Source: Apoda limacodes
Lineage: Eukaryota; Arthropoda; Insecta; Lepidoptera; Limacodidae
NCBI GenBank assembly: GCA_946406115.1
Contig: OX291550.1
Coordinates: 32,712,722 to 32,776,721 of the forward strand
Direction: 5' to 3'
DNA: 64,000 bases
The notes beneath the pieces were generated by a model. The model was not told where the DNA came from and did no database searches. It saw only the letters and a program-made list of their open reading frames with translations. Shown here one piece after another: positions 22,869 to 33,462 of this stretch. Numbering within the stretch: the first letter of the stretch is position 1; every line of letters starts with the position of its first letter. Both the position numbers and the translations under genes were made by a program.

Positions 22869-24547
22869 ATATATAAAGTGTAGCACTCGTACGCTCGGGA
22901 TGTATATAATGTGTAGCACTCGTACGCTAGGTATGTATATAATGTGTAGCTCTCGTACGCTCTGGATGTATATAATGTGTAGCACTCGTACGCTCGGGAT
23001 GTAGCACTCGTACGCCTACAATGTATATAATGTGTAGCACTCGTACGCTCGCGATTTGTATAATGTGTAGCACTCGTACGCTCGGGATGTAGCACTCGTA
23101 CGCCTACAATGTATATAATGTGTAGCACTCGTACGCTCGCGATTTGTATAATGTGTAGCACTCGTACGCTCGGGAAGTATATAATGTGTAGCACTCGTAC
23201 GCTCGCGATGTGTATAATGTGTAGCACTCGTACGCTCGGAATGTATATAATGTGTAGCACTCGTACGCTCGAGATGTATATAATGTGTAGCACTCGTACG
23301 CTCGGGATGTATATAATGTGTAGCACTCGTACGCTCGGTATGTATATAATGTGTAGCACTCGTACGCTCGGGATGTATATAATGTGTAGCACTCGTACGC
23401 TCGGGATGTATATAATGTGTAGCACTCGTACGCTCGCGATGTATATAATGTGTACCACTCGTACGCTCGGGATGTATATAATGTGTAGCACTCGTACGCT
23501 TGGGATGTATATAATGTGTAGCAATCGTACGCTCGTGATGTAGCACTCGTACGCCTACGATGTATATAATGTGTAGCACTCGTACGCTCGCGATGTGTAT
23601 AATGTGTAGCACTCGTACGCTCGGGATGTATATAATGTGTAGCACTCGTACGCTCGGGATGTATATAATGTGTAGCACTCGTACGCTCGGGATGTATATA
23701 ATGTGTAGCACTCGTACGCTCGGTATGTATATAATGTGTAGCACTCGTACGCTCGGGATGTATATAATGTGTACCACTCGTACGCTCGGGATGTATATAA
23801 TGTGTAGCACTCGTACGCTTGGGATGTATATAATGTGTAGCAATCGTACGCTCGTGATGTAGCACTCGTACGCCTACGATGTATATAATGTGTAGCACTC
23901 GTACGCTCGCGATGTGTATAATGTGTAGCACTCGTACGCTCGGGATGTATATAATGTGTAGCACTCGTACGCTCGGGATGTATATAATGTGTAGCACTCG
24001 TACGCTCGGGATGTATATAATGTGTAGCACTCGTACGCTCGGTATGTATATAATGTGTAGCACTCGTACGCTCGGGATGTATATAATGTGTAGCACTCGT
24101 ACGCTCGGGATGTATATAATGTGTAGCACTCGTACGCTCGCGATGTATATAATGTGTACCACTCGTACGCTCGGTATGTATATAATGTGTAGCACTCGTA
24201 CGCTCGGTATGTATATAATGTGTAGCACTCGTACGCTCGCGATGTGTATAATGTGTAGCACTCGTACGCTCGGGATGTATAAAATGTGTAGCACTCGTAC
24301 GCTCGGGATGTATATAATGTGTAGTACTCGTACGCTCGGGATGTATATAATGTGTAGCACTCGTACGCCCGCGATGTATATAATGTGTAGCACTCGTACG
24401 CTCGCGATGTGTATAATGTGTAGCACTCGTACGCTCAGGATGTATATAATGTGTAGCACTCGTACGCTCGGGATGTATATAATGTGTAGCACTCGTACGC
24501 TCGCGATGTATATAATGTGTAGCACTCGTACGCTCGCGATGTATATT
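22869..24547. repeat. 33-bp minisatellite (~50 copies)
   Basis: The unit contains GTATATAATGTGTAGCAC followed by TCGTACGCTCGGGAT (33 bp in total). Variants are GCGAT, GTAT and GAGAT at the end, and 'gtgtataatg' at the start. Shortened 22-bp units ('gatgtagcactcgtacg' + 'cctac') recur at ~22998, 23086, 23537 and 23856. The last two mark a 319-bp block (9 x 33 + 22) duplicated in tandem. Since 33 is 11 codons and the unit lacks stops in several frames, six overlapping open frames of up to 473 codons exist on both strands; none is credible as a gene. There are no unique spacers, so it is not CRISPR-like. Confidence 0.96.
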
Positions 24548-24811
24548 TGCGTTCATTGAAATAACACATATGAAATATGAATAATGAAACATAAAAGAAG
24601 AGGCCCTCATCGCCGCCGCATACTTGAAAAAACATTTACTTTGGCCTCCTCTTTAGTACCAGCACTGCTTTGAAAAACTTGTTTTTTTTTTCTCAAGCAA
24701 AGGTTTCTAACATAAACGTTGCCGAACCCAAAATTTATGTCAGTTGCCATGATTTGCAATGCAAGTTTGAGTTACATTGAACCTGTTGGGTGATAAAGGA
24801 TCTATAACTAA
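24548..24811. other. Short intronic stretch, nothing recognised
   Basis: It contains poly-T tracts and no coding signal. Confidence 0.5.
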
Positions 24812-25590
24812 ATATTTTTTTTTACCACTAAGGCAAACAAGCACACGGTCCGCCTGATGGTAAGCGGTCACCATGGCCTATGGAAACCGCACTGTACGCG
24901 ACCATTTCGGTTCTAAAGTGTGAGAATGAATTCCCTGCCAATGGCGAGCGGTGCGATGGTAGAAACTAGAAGTGAGCATTGCGATAAATTCCTCAGAACA
25001 CATCCCATTTACAAGCGGTAGAAAACACACAGGGAGGGGAAGTCTCTCCTCAGACTTAAGGGTTCGATACGGCAAGTGAGTTTGGGATCGTCGACAATTC
25101 TCACAGCCCGTCGTTAAACCGAGTCACATGGGCCAAGATGGTATCCGGGTGCACCCGCCCAGAGATGGCAGCAGAACTCCATATGGGGCCGAACTTGCGA
25201 CTTGTAAAGCAGCAACCTCTGCCCCGATGTGAAGTACTGCCTCGCTCTGTTGAGTATACCTAATTTTTTGGACGCCAGCTTCATCTTGTCTCGCAACTGA
25301 ACATCGCTGGAAACCAAGGATCCCAATGCTCTTCGAGGCGATGAGGGGAGTGTTCTGGAATTGTGGGACTACAGTGAATGGGGTTTACTTAGCGGTGAAC
25401 GCACAGACTTGTATCTTTGTAGGGTTGAATCGGACCAAGTTTACCCGTCCCCATTCAAAGACCTTGGACAGTTTGGTCTCGATTTGAGACACAATTTCTC
25501 CGCGGTTTTCCTCCACAACGGAACGAGGGATGTTTGCACGACCCGTGTAATAAGCGTCTCCAGTACTGTCATCTGCATAGCAATGATGAC
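24812..25590 (-). mobile_element. LINE family A, 5'-truncated decayed copy
   Basis: The 3' end of the family lies at 24812 (poly-T on the plus strand, then 'accactaag', and soon 'ggtaagcggtcacc'). The minus strand continues through decayed RT C-terminal coding: fragments like SQVRPHMEFCCHLW, then ALTKLASKKLGILNRARQYF-type sequence, and RT palm remnants up to the 'tgtcatctgcatagcaatg' (YADD) region at 25590, where it breaks off. Frames are shifted repeatedly and an internal piece is missing near 24880. It matches 31.8-32.6 kb. Confidence 0.85.
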
Positions 25591-26731
25591 AACACTGATA
25601 CTGTTAGTAGTGTTACTAATAGTGAGGTGGCTTTTATAAGTAGTTTTAAGGGGTTTTGACGATACCATATTTATGCCTTAGCATTTTTGTAATACAATGT
25701 TTTTATTCAAGGTTTAGCGCGAAGATTTTCATTAGTAAACAATTCTCAATGGACGTACTACCTATAGCAAAATGCATCTTTAAATTAGAATGGCGCGTTC
25801 AAATATTCAAGTTTAGTAATTTTATACTTTAGATGAGAAGTTATGATTTATGTTTGGTAAAGATTTATGCGGTCGGTCCGGCGATAGGATCTTATCTTAC
25901 TCTGCGCGTGTCTGTCATATAATCCGTGAGCAACGTCGCGGCTGCATATAACCATTGTTTTGATTATATCAATTTTATATATAATTAAGAGAAGTCAGTG
26001 ATACACACAAAAACACACATATTCATAGACATTACCCCAAAAATGTACAGTCATTTTCTAAAGTCTATGCATAGTGTAAAGGTTAAAATTGCGTGGAGCC
26101 ATTCTGTGAATCTCGCACTCACACATTAACATTATCAGAACTGTCAATAATATTAGCCTTAAATCGACGAAATTAGGTTTAGTTTTCTTTATACTAAATA
26201 CTGGAACCAGTTTATTTAAACCGTTCTTATTAATTAGGTGTAAACTGCATTCTCTACATACGTATTGTTTATTTCGCATCAAATGTTATCTGCCCCGTGG
26301 TGTGATTCGTAGGCGATGCGACATTGATTGGCTAAAGTCTATGGTTCAAATCACGCTACTTCCGTTTTAGTAGTTTTGTTAGAAATTACTTTTTATTTAA
26401 TTACAAGAATTACAATTGGTATGAGAACTTTTTGTTTTGTTTGCAAGAATTAAAATGCACATGCATCTTATAAAAATGGTTTTTATTATAATTTTATAAA
26501 TAATGTTTTTGATATATGTCTCTTTTTTCCTACGGTTATAGCTTAAGTATTCGTTTTCGTAATGAAAAGAAAATTGGAACTTAACCATAAGAATAAAAAA
26601 AAAATACAAGTCACCATTCATTCGGTAACGCTGCTATATTTTGAAAAACAACAAAGTAAATAAAAATATGTTATGCCTTAAATATATTGAAATGTAAAAT
26701 AATATCCGTAAGAAAAGTAGAACTTTATTTT
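25591..26731. other. AT-rich intron, nothing recognised
   Basis: More than 1.1 kb without a credible gene. Short accidental frames at 26058-26282 and 26397-26621 have AT-driven composition and no family resemblance. Confidence 0.5.
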
Positions 26732-26853
26732 TAGGGTTCCGTGGGTAATTAGCGGAACCCTATTACTAAGACTCCGCTCTCCGTCCGTCCGTCCGTCTGT
26801 CACCAGGCTGTATCTCATGAACCGTGATAGTTAGACAGTCGAAATTTTCACAG
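26732..26853 (+). repeat. Dispersed lepidopteran repeat ('agggttccgt')
   Basis: It contains 'agggttccgtgggtaatt', 'cggaaccctattactaag', the CCGT-rich run 'ccgtccgtccgtccgtctgt', then 'accaggctgtatctcatgaa' and 'gacagtcgaaattttcac'. I know this as the beginning of a very abundant lepidopteran repeat whose other end ('ccgactcgcacttggccgg') is at 39660. It is non-coding. Confidence 0.65.
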
Positions 26854-27465
26854 AAGCAAGCCAAGGAATACCAGTAATGTCCGGGTGTTGAGTAATCCAA
26901 TCCTGCACTATATGCGCTCGACAACAATTTGTTCTGCATAACGGGTTCCATTTCTGCGCCACAAATAAAGCCTCCCGTTTTTAGATGATACAAACGACTT
27001 CTCATCGGTGAATAAGGTGTGCTCCCAGTCAAAATATAAATACTCCCTTGCAAACAACAATCTTTTGTTTATGGGTATTAAGTTAAAAAGGGGTTTTTAG
27101 CTGGCTTTCTATAATGCAATCGTTCAATATGCAGAGCTCGACGAACAGTGTGTGTTAAACATGTTCCCATGCGGCATCAATGTGCCGCGGACGTCCACTT
27201 CGAGGTCGACCTGATAAATTAACCTCCTCTTAGTTGCGTGAGATCCAACGCTTTACGGTAATCCACTAAAAACCAAAGAGCAAGATCAAAATAAACATTT
27301 TTCAAACTACTGAATTATATTTTAAATTTTTTTTTAGATTATAATATTTTGATATAAGAATTATGATATAACATTAACATCAAATAAAATACTTACGGTA
27401 AAACCAGTCTCTTTGCAAATTTGAGATATATTGTAACCCATATTATATAGTTCTATAATACGCAT
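26854..27465 (-). pseudogene. Decayed Tc1-like transposase with a probable intron
   Basis: The minus strand shows Tc1/mariner-superfamily pieces in order, across shifting frames. First comes a helix-turn-helix block (27460-27397, IIELYNMGYNISQICKETG). A putative 131-bp intron at 27396-27266 follows, with donor 'gtaagt' and acceptor 'tttttag'. Next is the linker GRPRSGRPRH and 'THTVRRALHIERLHYRKPAK'-like sequence. Then comes the catalytic-core start, EYLYFDWEHTLFTDEKSF and GRLYLWRRNGTRYAEQ, with the first DDE aspartate in FTDEK (~27003-27015). Later core sequence is lost at the junction with the flanking repeat. Several stops and frameshifts mean it is inactive. No terminal inverted repeats were found. 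Confidence 0.7.
27266..27396 (-). other. Putative intron within the Tc1-like transposase
   Basis: The sequence separating the HTH block from the rest starts 'gtaagtattttatttg' and ends 'ctttggtttttag' on the minus strand. It is AT-rich, 131 bp, the size of a typical insect intron. The splice prediction is inference. Confidence 0.4.
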
Positions 27466-27484
27466 CACACACACACACGTGTAA

Positions 27485-27705
27485 AGGCTCTGAAGTAGTA
27501 GTCGTGCTGGAGAAGGAGACCGGAGTGGACCCGACTATTACAACAGTGGAGGATCAGGGGCCCTTCCACCCGCCGTGCTGCCAACCGTATTATCTGATCC
27601 TCATCTTTAGTCTAAGTAATTTTTTTTTTAAACTGGCAAGAATCAAAAGAAAAAGGTTTGTCGCCACCTTCACAGCCTTGGAGACAGGGACATGTTGATA
27701 TAATG
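27485..27705 (+). mobile_element. LINE family A, 5' leader fragment
   Basis: The plus-strand phrases 'gtgctggagaaggagaccgg', 'agtggacccgactattac' and 'ctggcaagaatcaaaagaaa' are the counterpart of 34640-34830 in the near-complete copy (there on the minus strand). It covers the 5' UTR and the first codons of the ORF, opposite in orientation to the fragment that directly follows it. Confidence 0.7.
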
Positions 27706-27838
27706 CACACACAGGGAGGCAAAATCTCTCCTCAGACATAAGGGTTCGATACGGCTTATGAGTTTGGGATCGTTGACGAATGAACCGAGTCAATAGGGCC
27801 AAGCTGGTATCCCGGTGCACCCGCCTAGAGATGGCAGC
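27706..27838 (-). mobile_element. LINE family A, RT C-terminal fragment
   Basis: On the plus strand 'cacacacagggaggcaaaat', 'gggttcgatacggc' and 'cacccgcctagagatggc' correspond to ~32000-32150 of the near-complete minus-strand copy. It sits head to tail against the inverted 5' fragment at 27485-27705. Confidence 0.75.
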
Positions 27839-27862
27839 AGTAATAATAATAATAATAATATA
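27838..27862. repeat. (AAT)n microsatellite
   Basis: About seven AAT units at the 3' end of the LINE family B copy; such a tail is usual for some LINEs. Confidence 0.85.
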
Positions 27863-29555
27863 TACTTTATTGCATCAACATAATAATTTTACAGAAAAAA
27901 ATATTTACAAATAGAGAAAAACTAAAGGCGGTATTATCGCTTTAAAGCGATCTCTTCCAGACAACCTTTGGGGGAGAGGAAATAGTAAAGTTAAACAAAG
28001 TATAGTAGGTGTGTTTCGATACAGTTATTAAGAAGTATATATATATTATACAATAATGCATAAAATATAAATAAATACACATAAATAACATATATGAATA
28101 ATTTATATATAAATATACATAAATAGATGTACATATATAAATACATATGTATAATAAATACAATTATAATATATATTACGTATAAGTAAATATATATAAA
28201 CAAATATAGGTAGTGATGTTATTTTAGTTCTTCAAGTTATGAGCAATAATAAGATTTTTAAATATTGCCTTCGATTTTGCTCTTTTTATTTCTAAAGGTA
28301 AAGCGTTCCATAATCTAACAGCCTTTACAGTGAAAGAATCATTATACAATTGTGAGGAATGCAAAGTAATTTTTAGCATCCAGCGTGTAGTCTCTCGAAG
28401 AGAAGTATTTCCGATAAAATTTAAACGTTTCTTTCAGTATACTGGTGTGTTTGGATTGAACAGGACGTTATACAGAAGAAAGAGAACATGAGCATCCAGG
28501 CGAAGTCGAATTGGGAGCCACTTGAGCTTTGATCTGAAGTCGGAAATATGGTCGTACTTACGTAGACCAAATATGAGTCTAATGCAGAAGTTTTGAAGTC
28601 GCTCAAGTTTATTAAGCTGCTCCTCGGTAAGGTCAATATAACTAGCATCAGCATAATCGAGAATAGGCAGAAGAGATTTCGCAAGAGCAATATTAGTGGG
28701 AATTGGTAGAAAATTGCGCAATCTGACTAAAGATTTAGCTGAAGCAAATATTATCTTACTAACCTCCTTCATTTGCGAACCCCAAGATAGTGTTCGATCG
28801 ATAAATATACCCAGGTTTTTAACTGTATCTTTGTAAGGGATAGAAACTCCGTTCAGTTACTACTGGGAGTTCGTTCCAGTCAATCTTGGATATAAGTCTA
28901 GAACTGCCTACGATGATTGCTTGTGTTTTCGGAGGATTAACAATGAGGCCATAGGATTCACTCCATTACACAATTTGATCAAGGTCTCGATTAATTATTG
29001 AGATAGTGTTTGTCAGTGCACTAATAGGAGTTTGTGTGTAAATCTGAAGATCGTCTGCATAGAAATGGTAGAGAGAAGATAATTGAGATGTTATAGAATT
29101 AATGAAAATAGCAAACAGGAAAGGAGACAAAACGCCACCTTGCGGAACACCAGCGTCTGTATTGCACCAGATAGAGTTTCATCGACTTTTATGCGCTGCC
29201 GGCGTCCACGCAAGTAACTATGAAACCCATCGATAACGATTGGAGACATGTTAAGAGAACTAAGAATGAGTAGCAGTATGTCCAGATCCACGGTGTTTAA
29301 AGCGTTGCTAAAATCTAAGAGTGTCAGAACCGTGACCTCTCTTTTTTCCATGCCAAAACGTATATCGTCAGTTAATTTGACAAGTGCAGTAGTCGTACTA
29401 TGACCGGGACGGAAACCAGATTGTAAGGGATTTAAAGGGTTGTTTCTTGTAAGAAAATGGGACAACTGTTGATATACAAGCCGTTCCAAAACTAGACTTT
29501 GACAAGAAAGGAAGAATGGATATAGGACGAAAATCAGAAAAGGAGGATGGATTAT
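27858..29555 (-). mobile_element. LINE family B, 5'-truncated copy 1
   Basis: The minus strand encodes a decayed non-LTR reverse transcriptase. From the N-terminal side, 29555-29091 has SLVLERLVYQQLSHFLTR, LQSGFRPGHSTTTAL and the motif-A region LTLLDFSNALNTVD. A frameshifted stretch carries the FYADDLQIYTQ-type YADD box (~29060). 28772-28434 then has LLPILDYADASYIDLTEEQL, RLQNFCIRLIFGLRKYDHIS and LKWLPIRLRLDAHVLFLLYN, the typical thumb/C-terminal block. The 3' UTR is AT-rich and ends in (AAT)n. Endonuclease and N-terminal palm are missing. Copy 2 is at 56.7-58.55 kb. The type is CR1/jockey-like; I cannot settle the clade. Confidence 0.85.
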
Positions 29556-29569
29556 ATTTCTTTGGTATA

Positions 29570-29735
29570 GCAGTACTTTATATGGGGCCGGACTTCCGAC
29601 TTGCAAAGCAGCAACCGTTGGCCCGAGGTGAAGTACTGCTTCGCTCTGTTGAGTACACCAAGTTTTTTGGACGCCATGCCAGCTTCACCTTGTCTTGTAA
29701 ATGATTTTAGAACTGAATCCCAACGGTCTTGGAGA
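29570..29735 (-). mobile_element. LINE family A, small fragment
   Basis: 'tatatggggccggacttccg' through 'agtactgcttcgctctgttg' and 'accaagttttttggacgcca' match 32155-32280 of the near-complete copy. Confidence 0.8.
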
Positions 29736-30452
29736 TCGTTTGTTATCCATCTATCACTAGTGGTACCATGGTTACTTTTTCATAACCTTGGTACCTCAAT
29801 GAAACTACGGTTAGATTTTTATAACCCTGGTGCCAGTGATCTTGTGCATGTTGCATTTATGCGATAAATAAACGTGTTTTCTTTCTATTTTTTAACAGAC
29901 TTTGTTTTAACCGTGGTTAAAACCAGCACCTCAAGCAAGAATAATTTGCGCAATCGTATCGAGTTCGTATCGAGCTTACTACAGTAACACTTAGAACGAC
30001 GATAGTCCGTAGCATGAAGCACCTTCTATCGCCTGTCGAGACCTCGATACGTCGGCGACAGTGACGTCACCCTAACGTAAATAATGGATTGCTCCGGAAC
30101 GTTCCGAACCACACCAAATCACAGCTAATTTAGCGATTATTTGATGTATAGTATAAAACTTGTAATTTTATCGTAGATTCACATAATTTTACTTACATGT
30201 GTTGTTTAAACGTTACAAAATTAAAGTTACGTAAATAATATTTTTAAGCTATTAATACCATCTTTTCAAATGTAAGTTTTCTACAATAGGTTAAAAAACT
30301 TTTCTGAGAAATAGTTACCGAACGTACCAATGTTGTTAACATTTGCAGTCTGTGGACATTTTATTCCGCTTCAAGTTTGTGTTTAGAAATAACAAATTTT
30401 ATTACTATCTGCCTATATTTTACATTAAATATTACTACAACAAATATAAACA
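29736..30452. other. Intron, nothing recognised
   Basis: AT-rich with short hairpins ('ggtaccatggttac' region). No gene is supported. Confidence 0.5.
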
Positions 30453-31505
30453 ATGAGGACAAGCCACCAAAAATACGCAAAAATGGTAGAATTTATGGAA
30501 AAGTAAGTATTCATTGTGTTGCTGTTTACGTTTGTTTACTATTATGTGATAGCTGTTTTATTATGATTTACTTATATTTCAGACACGATAGATTTATCCA
30601 GACTAAGTGGGGTACCTTGAGGTCATAATTTAAACAAAGAATTGATAAGAAACGTAAATAGTGACGGTGGCACCCGGGAATCTCGAACTGAGGAAAAGTA
30701 GCGTAAGGTCCTGTAGCCCCAACAACATAGCAGAAGTAGGTAACATTGTTTTATAATGAATGTTTATATTTCTTTTGCAAGTTGTTTATGCTTGTGCTCA
30801 CGTATTTTGGTCTTGGGTTAGATTAGGTTATGTTAGTGATTGAATTGTACAAAATTTTAACTTACTCGATGTTAAATAATGTAGGTATAAAGATAAAGTC
30901 CCTCTATTTAAGTTACCTTATACGTTAGGTATTTTAAATAGTCCCTAATAGTAGCACCATCCATCTGGCAGAATAAAATTACTTGCCAATGTTTCAATAT
31001 GTACTTATATATACAGCAAATCTAAGATTTCTTGCAGCAGCCAATCATCGAGAAGTGTTAGGACACGCTTTACAAAGTATTAAGTGGGACATATTAGGCC
31101 TCTCAGATATTAAATGACAAGGATGAAAATAAATTAGAGTAATAAAGACTGTATTTTTGTTTAGAGAGAATAGAAAACAAGTATGCTACTACTAAGCCTT
31201 TTTAACGTAGTGCATTCTATGTAAATTAATTTAATTTAATTTGATTTTACAGATATTCAGTGTGTAATGAAGGAATGGACAGCCAACCACCTTTGCTACC
31301 AACATGCAACTTTTTCTCTCGCCTAGTGAAAGACAACACGAAAGAAACATAGAAGAAGCTTAGGAAGAAAGACATCAGTCTGTTTTAAAACAGCAATACC
31401 TTATAGTAGAGCATTTGGAAGACTAGAAACAGAGAGGCTGCACTATATAAAGAAGAGTTAAGATTGCATAAGCTGACTCAATGGCTGTAAAAAATGTAGA
31501 AGCTA
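30453..31505 (+). pseudogene. Decayed MADF/zeste-like DNA-binding gene (transposon-associated family)
   Basis: A start ATG at 30453 opens MRTSHQKYAKMVEFMEK, the usual beginning of insect zeste/MADF-like DNA-binding proteins ('MRTSxxQxxxLVExME'). An 80-bp intron follows (30503-30582, gtaagt...tatttcag). The next exon reads KHDRFIQTKWGTL, hits a stop, and later shows SDGGTRESRTEEK*RKVL*P. There the two tryptophans expected in 'EEKWRKVW' have become TAG stops. A third block (31251-31500, after a 'gattttacag' acceptor) encodes a degenerate Glu/Gln/Lys-rich coiled-coil tail, SERQHERNIEEA*EERHQ, with more stops. The plus strand is opposite to TSC2. The family is often linked to PIF/Harbinger-type transposons; that link is inference here. 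Confidence 0.5.
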
Positions 31506-31628
31506 TATTGTCTATGGATTATGCAAAGACAGAATAGAAATAATATAAAAATTGATTGTAAAATAGAGTTTTAAAATGTGTGTATAGTATATTTTTTTTA
31601 AATATTTTACCTTCATTTCATGTACTTG
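31506..31628. other. Short flank of the LINE family A insertion
   Basis: AT-rich with no gene. The LINE poly-A (plus-strand T run) starts at ~31628. Confidence 0.6.
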
Positions 31629-31755
31629 TTTTTTTTTTTTTTTTTTTATACCACTAAGGTGGCAAACAAGCCCACGGTCCGTCTGATGGTAAGCGGTCAC
31701 CGTAGCCTATGGACGCTTGCAACACCAGGAGCATCACTCGCGCGTTGCCGACCCT

Positions 31756-33402
31756 TCAGAAATCTAATAACTTCTTTTTTGAAGAACATGGGGTTCTGTA
31801 GTCCTTAGAGAAAACCTTGGCAGGGAGCTCATTCCACAACCCAAGCGTTCGCGGGAGGAAGATTCTCTGAAACCGCACTGTACGCGACCATTTCGGTTCC
31901 AAAGTGTGAGAATGAATTCCCTGTCGATGGCGAGCGGTGCGATGGTAGAAAGTAGCCGTGGGCTTCCTCAGAACACAATCCATTGTACAAGCGGTAGAAC
32001 ACACACAGGGAGGCAAAGTCTCTCCTCAGACTTAAGGGCTCGATACCGCAAGTGAGTTTGGGATCGTCGACAATTCTCACAGCCCGTCGTGGAACCGAGT
32101 CAAAAGGGCCAAGCTGGTATCCGGGTTCACCCACCCAGAGATGGCAGCAGTACTCCATATGGGGCCGGACTTGCGACTTGTAAAGTAACAACCTTTGCCT
32201 TTGCCCCGACGTGAAGTACTGCTTCGCTCTGTTGAGTACACCAAGTTTTTTGGACGCCAGCTTTACCTTGTCTAGTAAATGATCTCGGAACTGAACATCG
32301 CTGGAGATGTCAACGCCAAGGATCCCAATGCTCTTGGAGATGGAGAGGGGAGTGTTCTGGAAGTGTGGGACTACAGTGAATAGGGTTTTCTTAGCGGTGA
32401 ACGCGCAGACTTGTGTCTTTGAAGGGTTGAATCGGACCAAGTTTTCCCGCCCCCAGTCAGAGACCTTGGACAGACCGATCTCGGTTTGAGACACAAGTTC
32501 TTCACGCTTTTCTTCCACAACGGAACGTGGGATGCTTGCACGGCCCGTGTAATAAGCGTCTCCAGTACTGTCATCTGCATAGCAATGTATGTTGTTGATG
32601 TCCAACATATCATTGATGTGCAGTAGAAACAGCGTAGGAGACAGCACAGAGCCTTGCGGGACACCAGCATTAATGTCCATGCTATCAGAGCAACTACCGT
32701 CAACCACGGCTCGTACGCGTCTGCCGGTCAAAAAGCTAGCCACCCATTTGCACAAGGCCTCGGGCACTCCGTAAGATGGCAACTTCGATAGAAGACCCCG
32801 GTGCCAGACCCGATCGAACGCCTTCGCTATGTCTAGGCTACATGCCAATGCCTCCCCCTGACTCTCAATGGCTAGTGCCCATCGGTGTGTGAGATACACT
32901 AGAAGGTCACCAGTCGAGCGACCGTGGCAAAAGCCATATTGACGGTCATGACCAGGTCGTGTACTTCTAGGTATGTTAGAAGCTGTGTGTTGATCACACG
33001 CTCCATCACCTAGGAGAGGAGAGAGGTAATAGCGATAGGCCTGTAATTCGATGGATCTGATCTATCGCCCTTTTTGGGCACCGGGTGCACATTCGCAGTC
33101 TTCCATGAAGACGGAAGTTGCCTAGTGTGGTAGGAAAGCGCGAAGAGGCGCGTGAGTACAGGACATAACTCAGAAGCACACTGCTTAAGCACCACTGCTG
33201 GTATACGGTCTGGCCCACTCGACTTATGAACGTCTAAAGAAAGCAATGCCCGCCGGACTTCCCGCTGCGTTATGGAGATTTCTGGCATGGTCTTACCGCA
33301 CCACGGTATATTAGGTGGTACAGCTCCTTCATCGTTCATATTCGAGTTCGAGGCAAAGAGACTGCCCAGTAGATCGGCTTTCTTTTTAGCACTAAGGGCC
33401 AA
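31756..33402 (-). pseudogene. Reverse transcriptase domain of LINE family A
   Basis: 33402-33010 carries the fingers: SSGPDRIPAVVLKQCA, LPSSWKTANVHPVPKKGD and NYRPIAITSLLS. 32899-31829 carries the palm and thumb: CSLDIAKAFDRVWH (motif A), GVPQGSVLSPTLFLLHIND (motif B), HCYADDSTGDAYY (YADD motif C) and VRFNPSKTQVCAF. The C-terminal block follows, LLYKSQVRPHMEYCCHLW and RRAVRIVDDPKL. The last part shifts frame (32016-31756): FLPRTLGLWNELPAKVFS. Catalytic residues are intact but the frame breaks make this copy inactive as it stands. Confidence 0.9.
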
Positions 33403-33462
33403 GTCACCATCGGTCTTTTGCAGTGGTGGTAACGACGACTGGCAAAAGTTCGCTTCGACAGC

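Noticed and set aside
22869..24547. CRISPR-like appearance of the 33-bp array
   Set aside because: No unique spacers between repeats, a eukaryotic context, and no cas genes.
22826..24610. Overlapping frames of up to 473 codons with 11-residue repeats on both strands
   Set aside because: They result from a 33-bp stop-free repeat; all frames are equally open.
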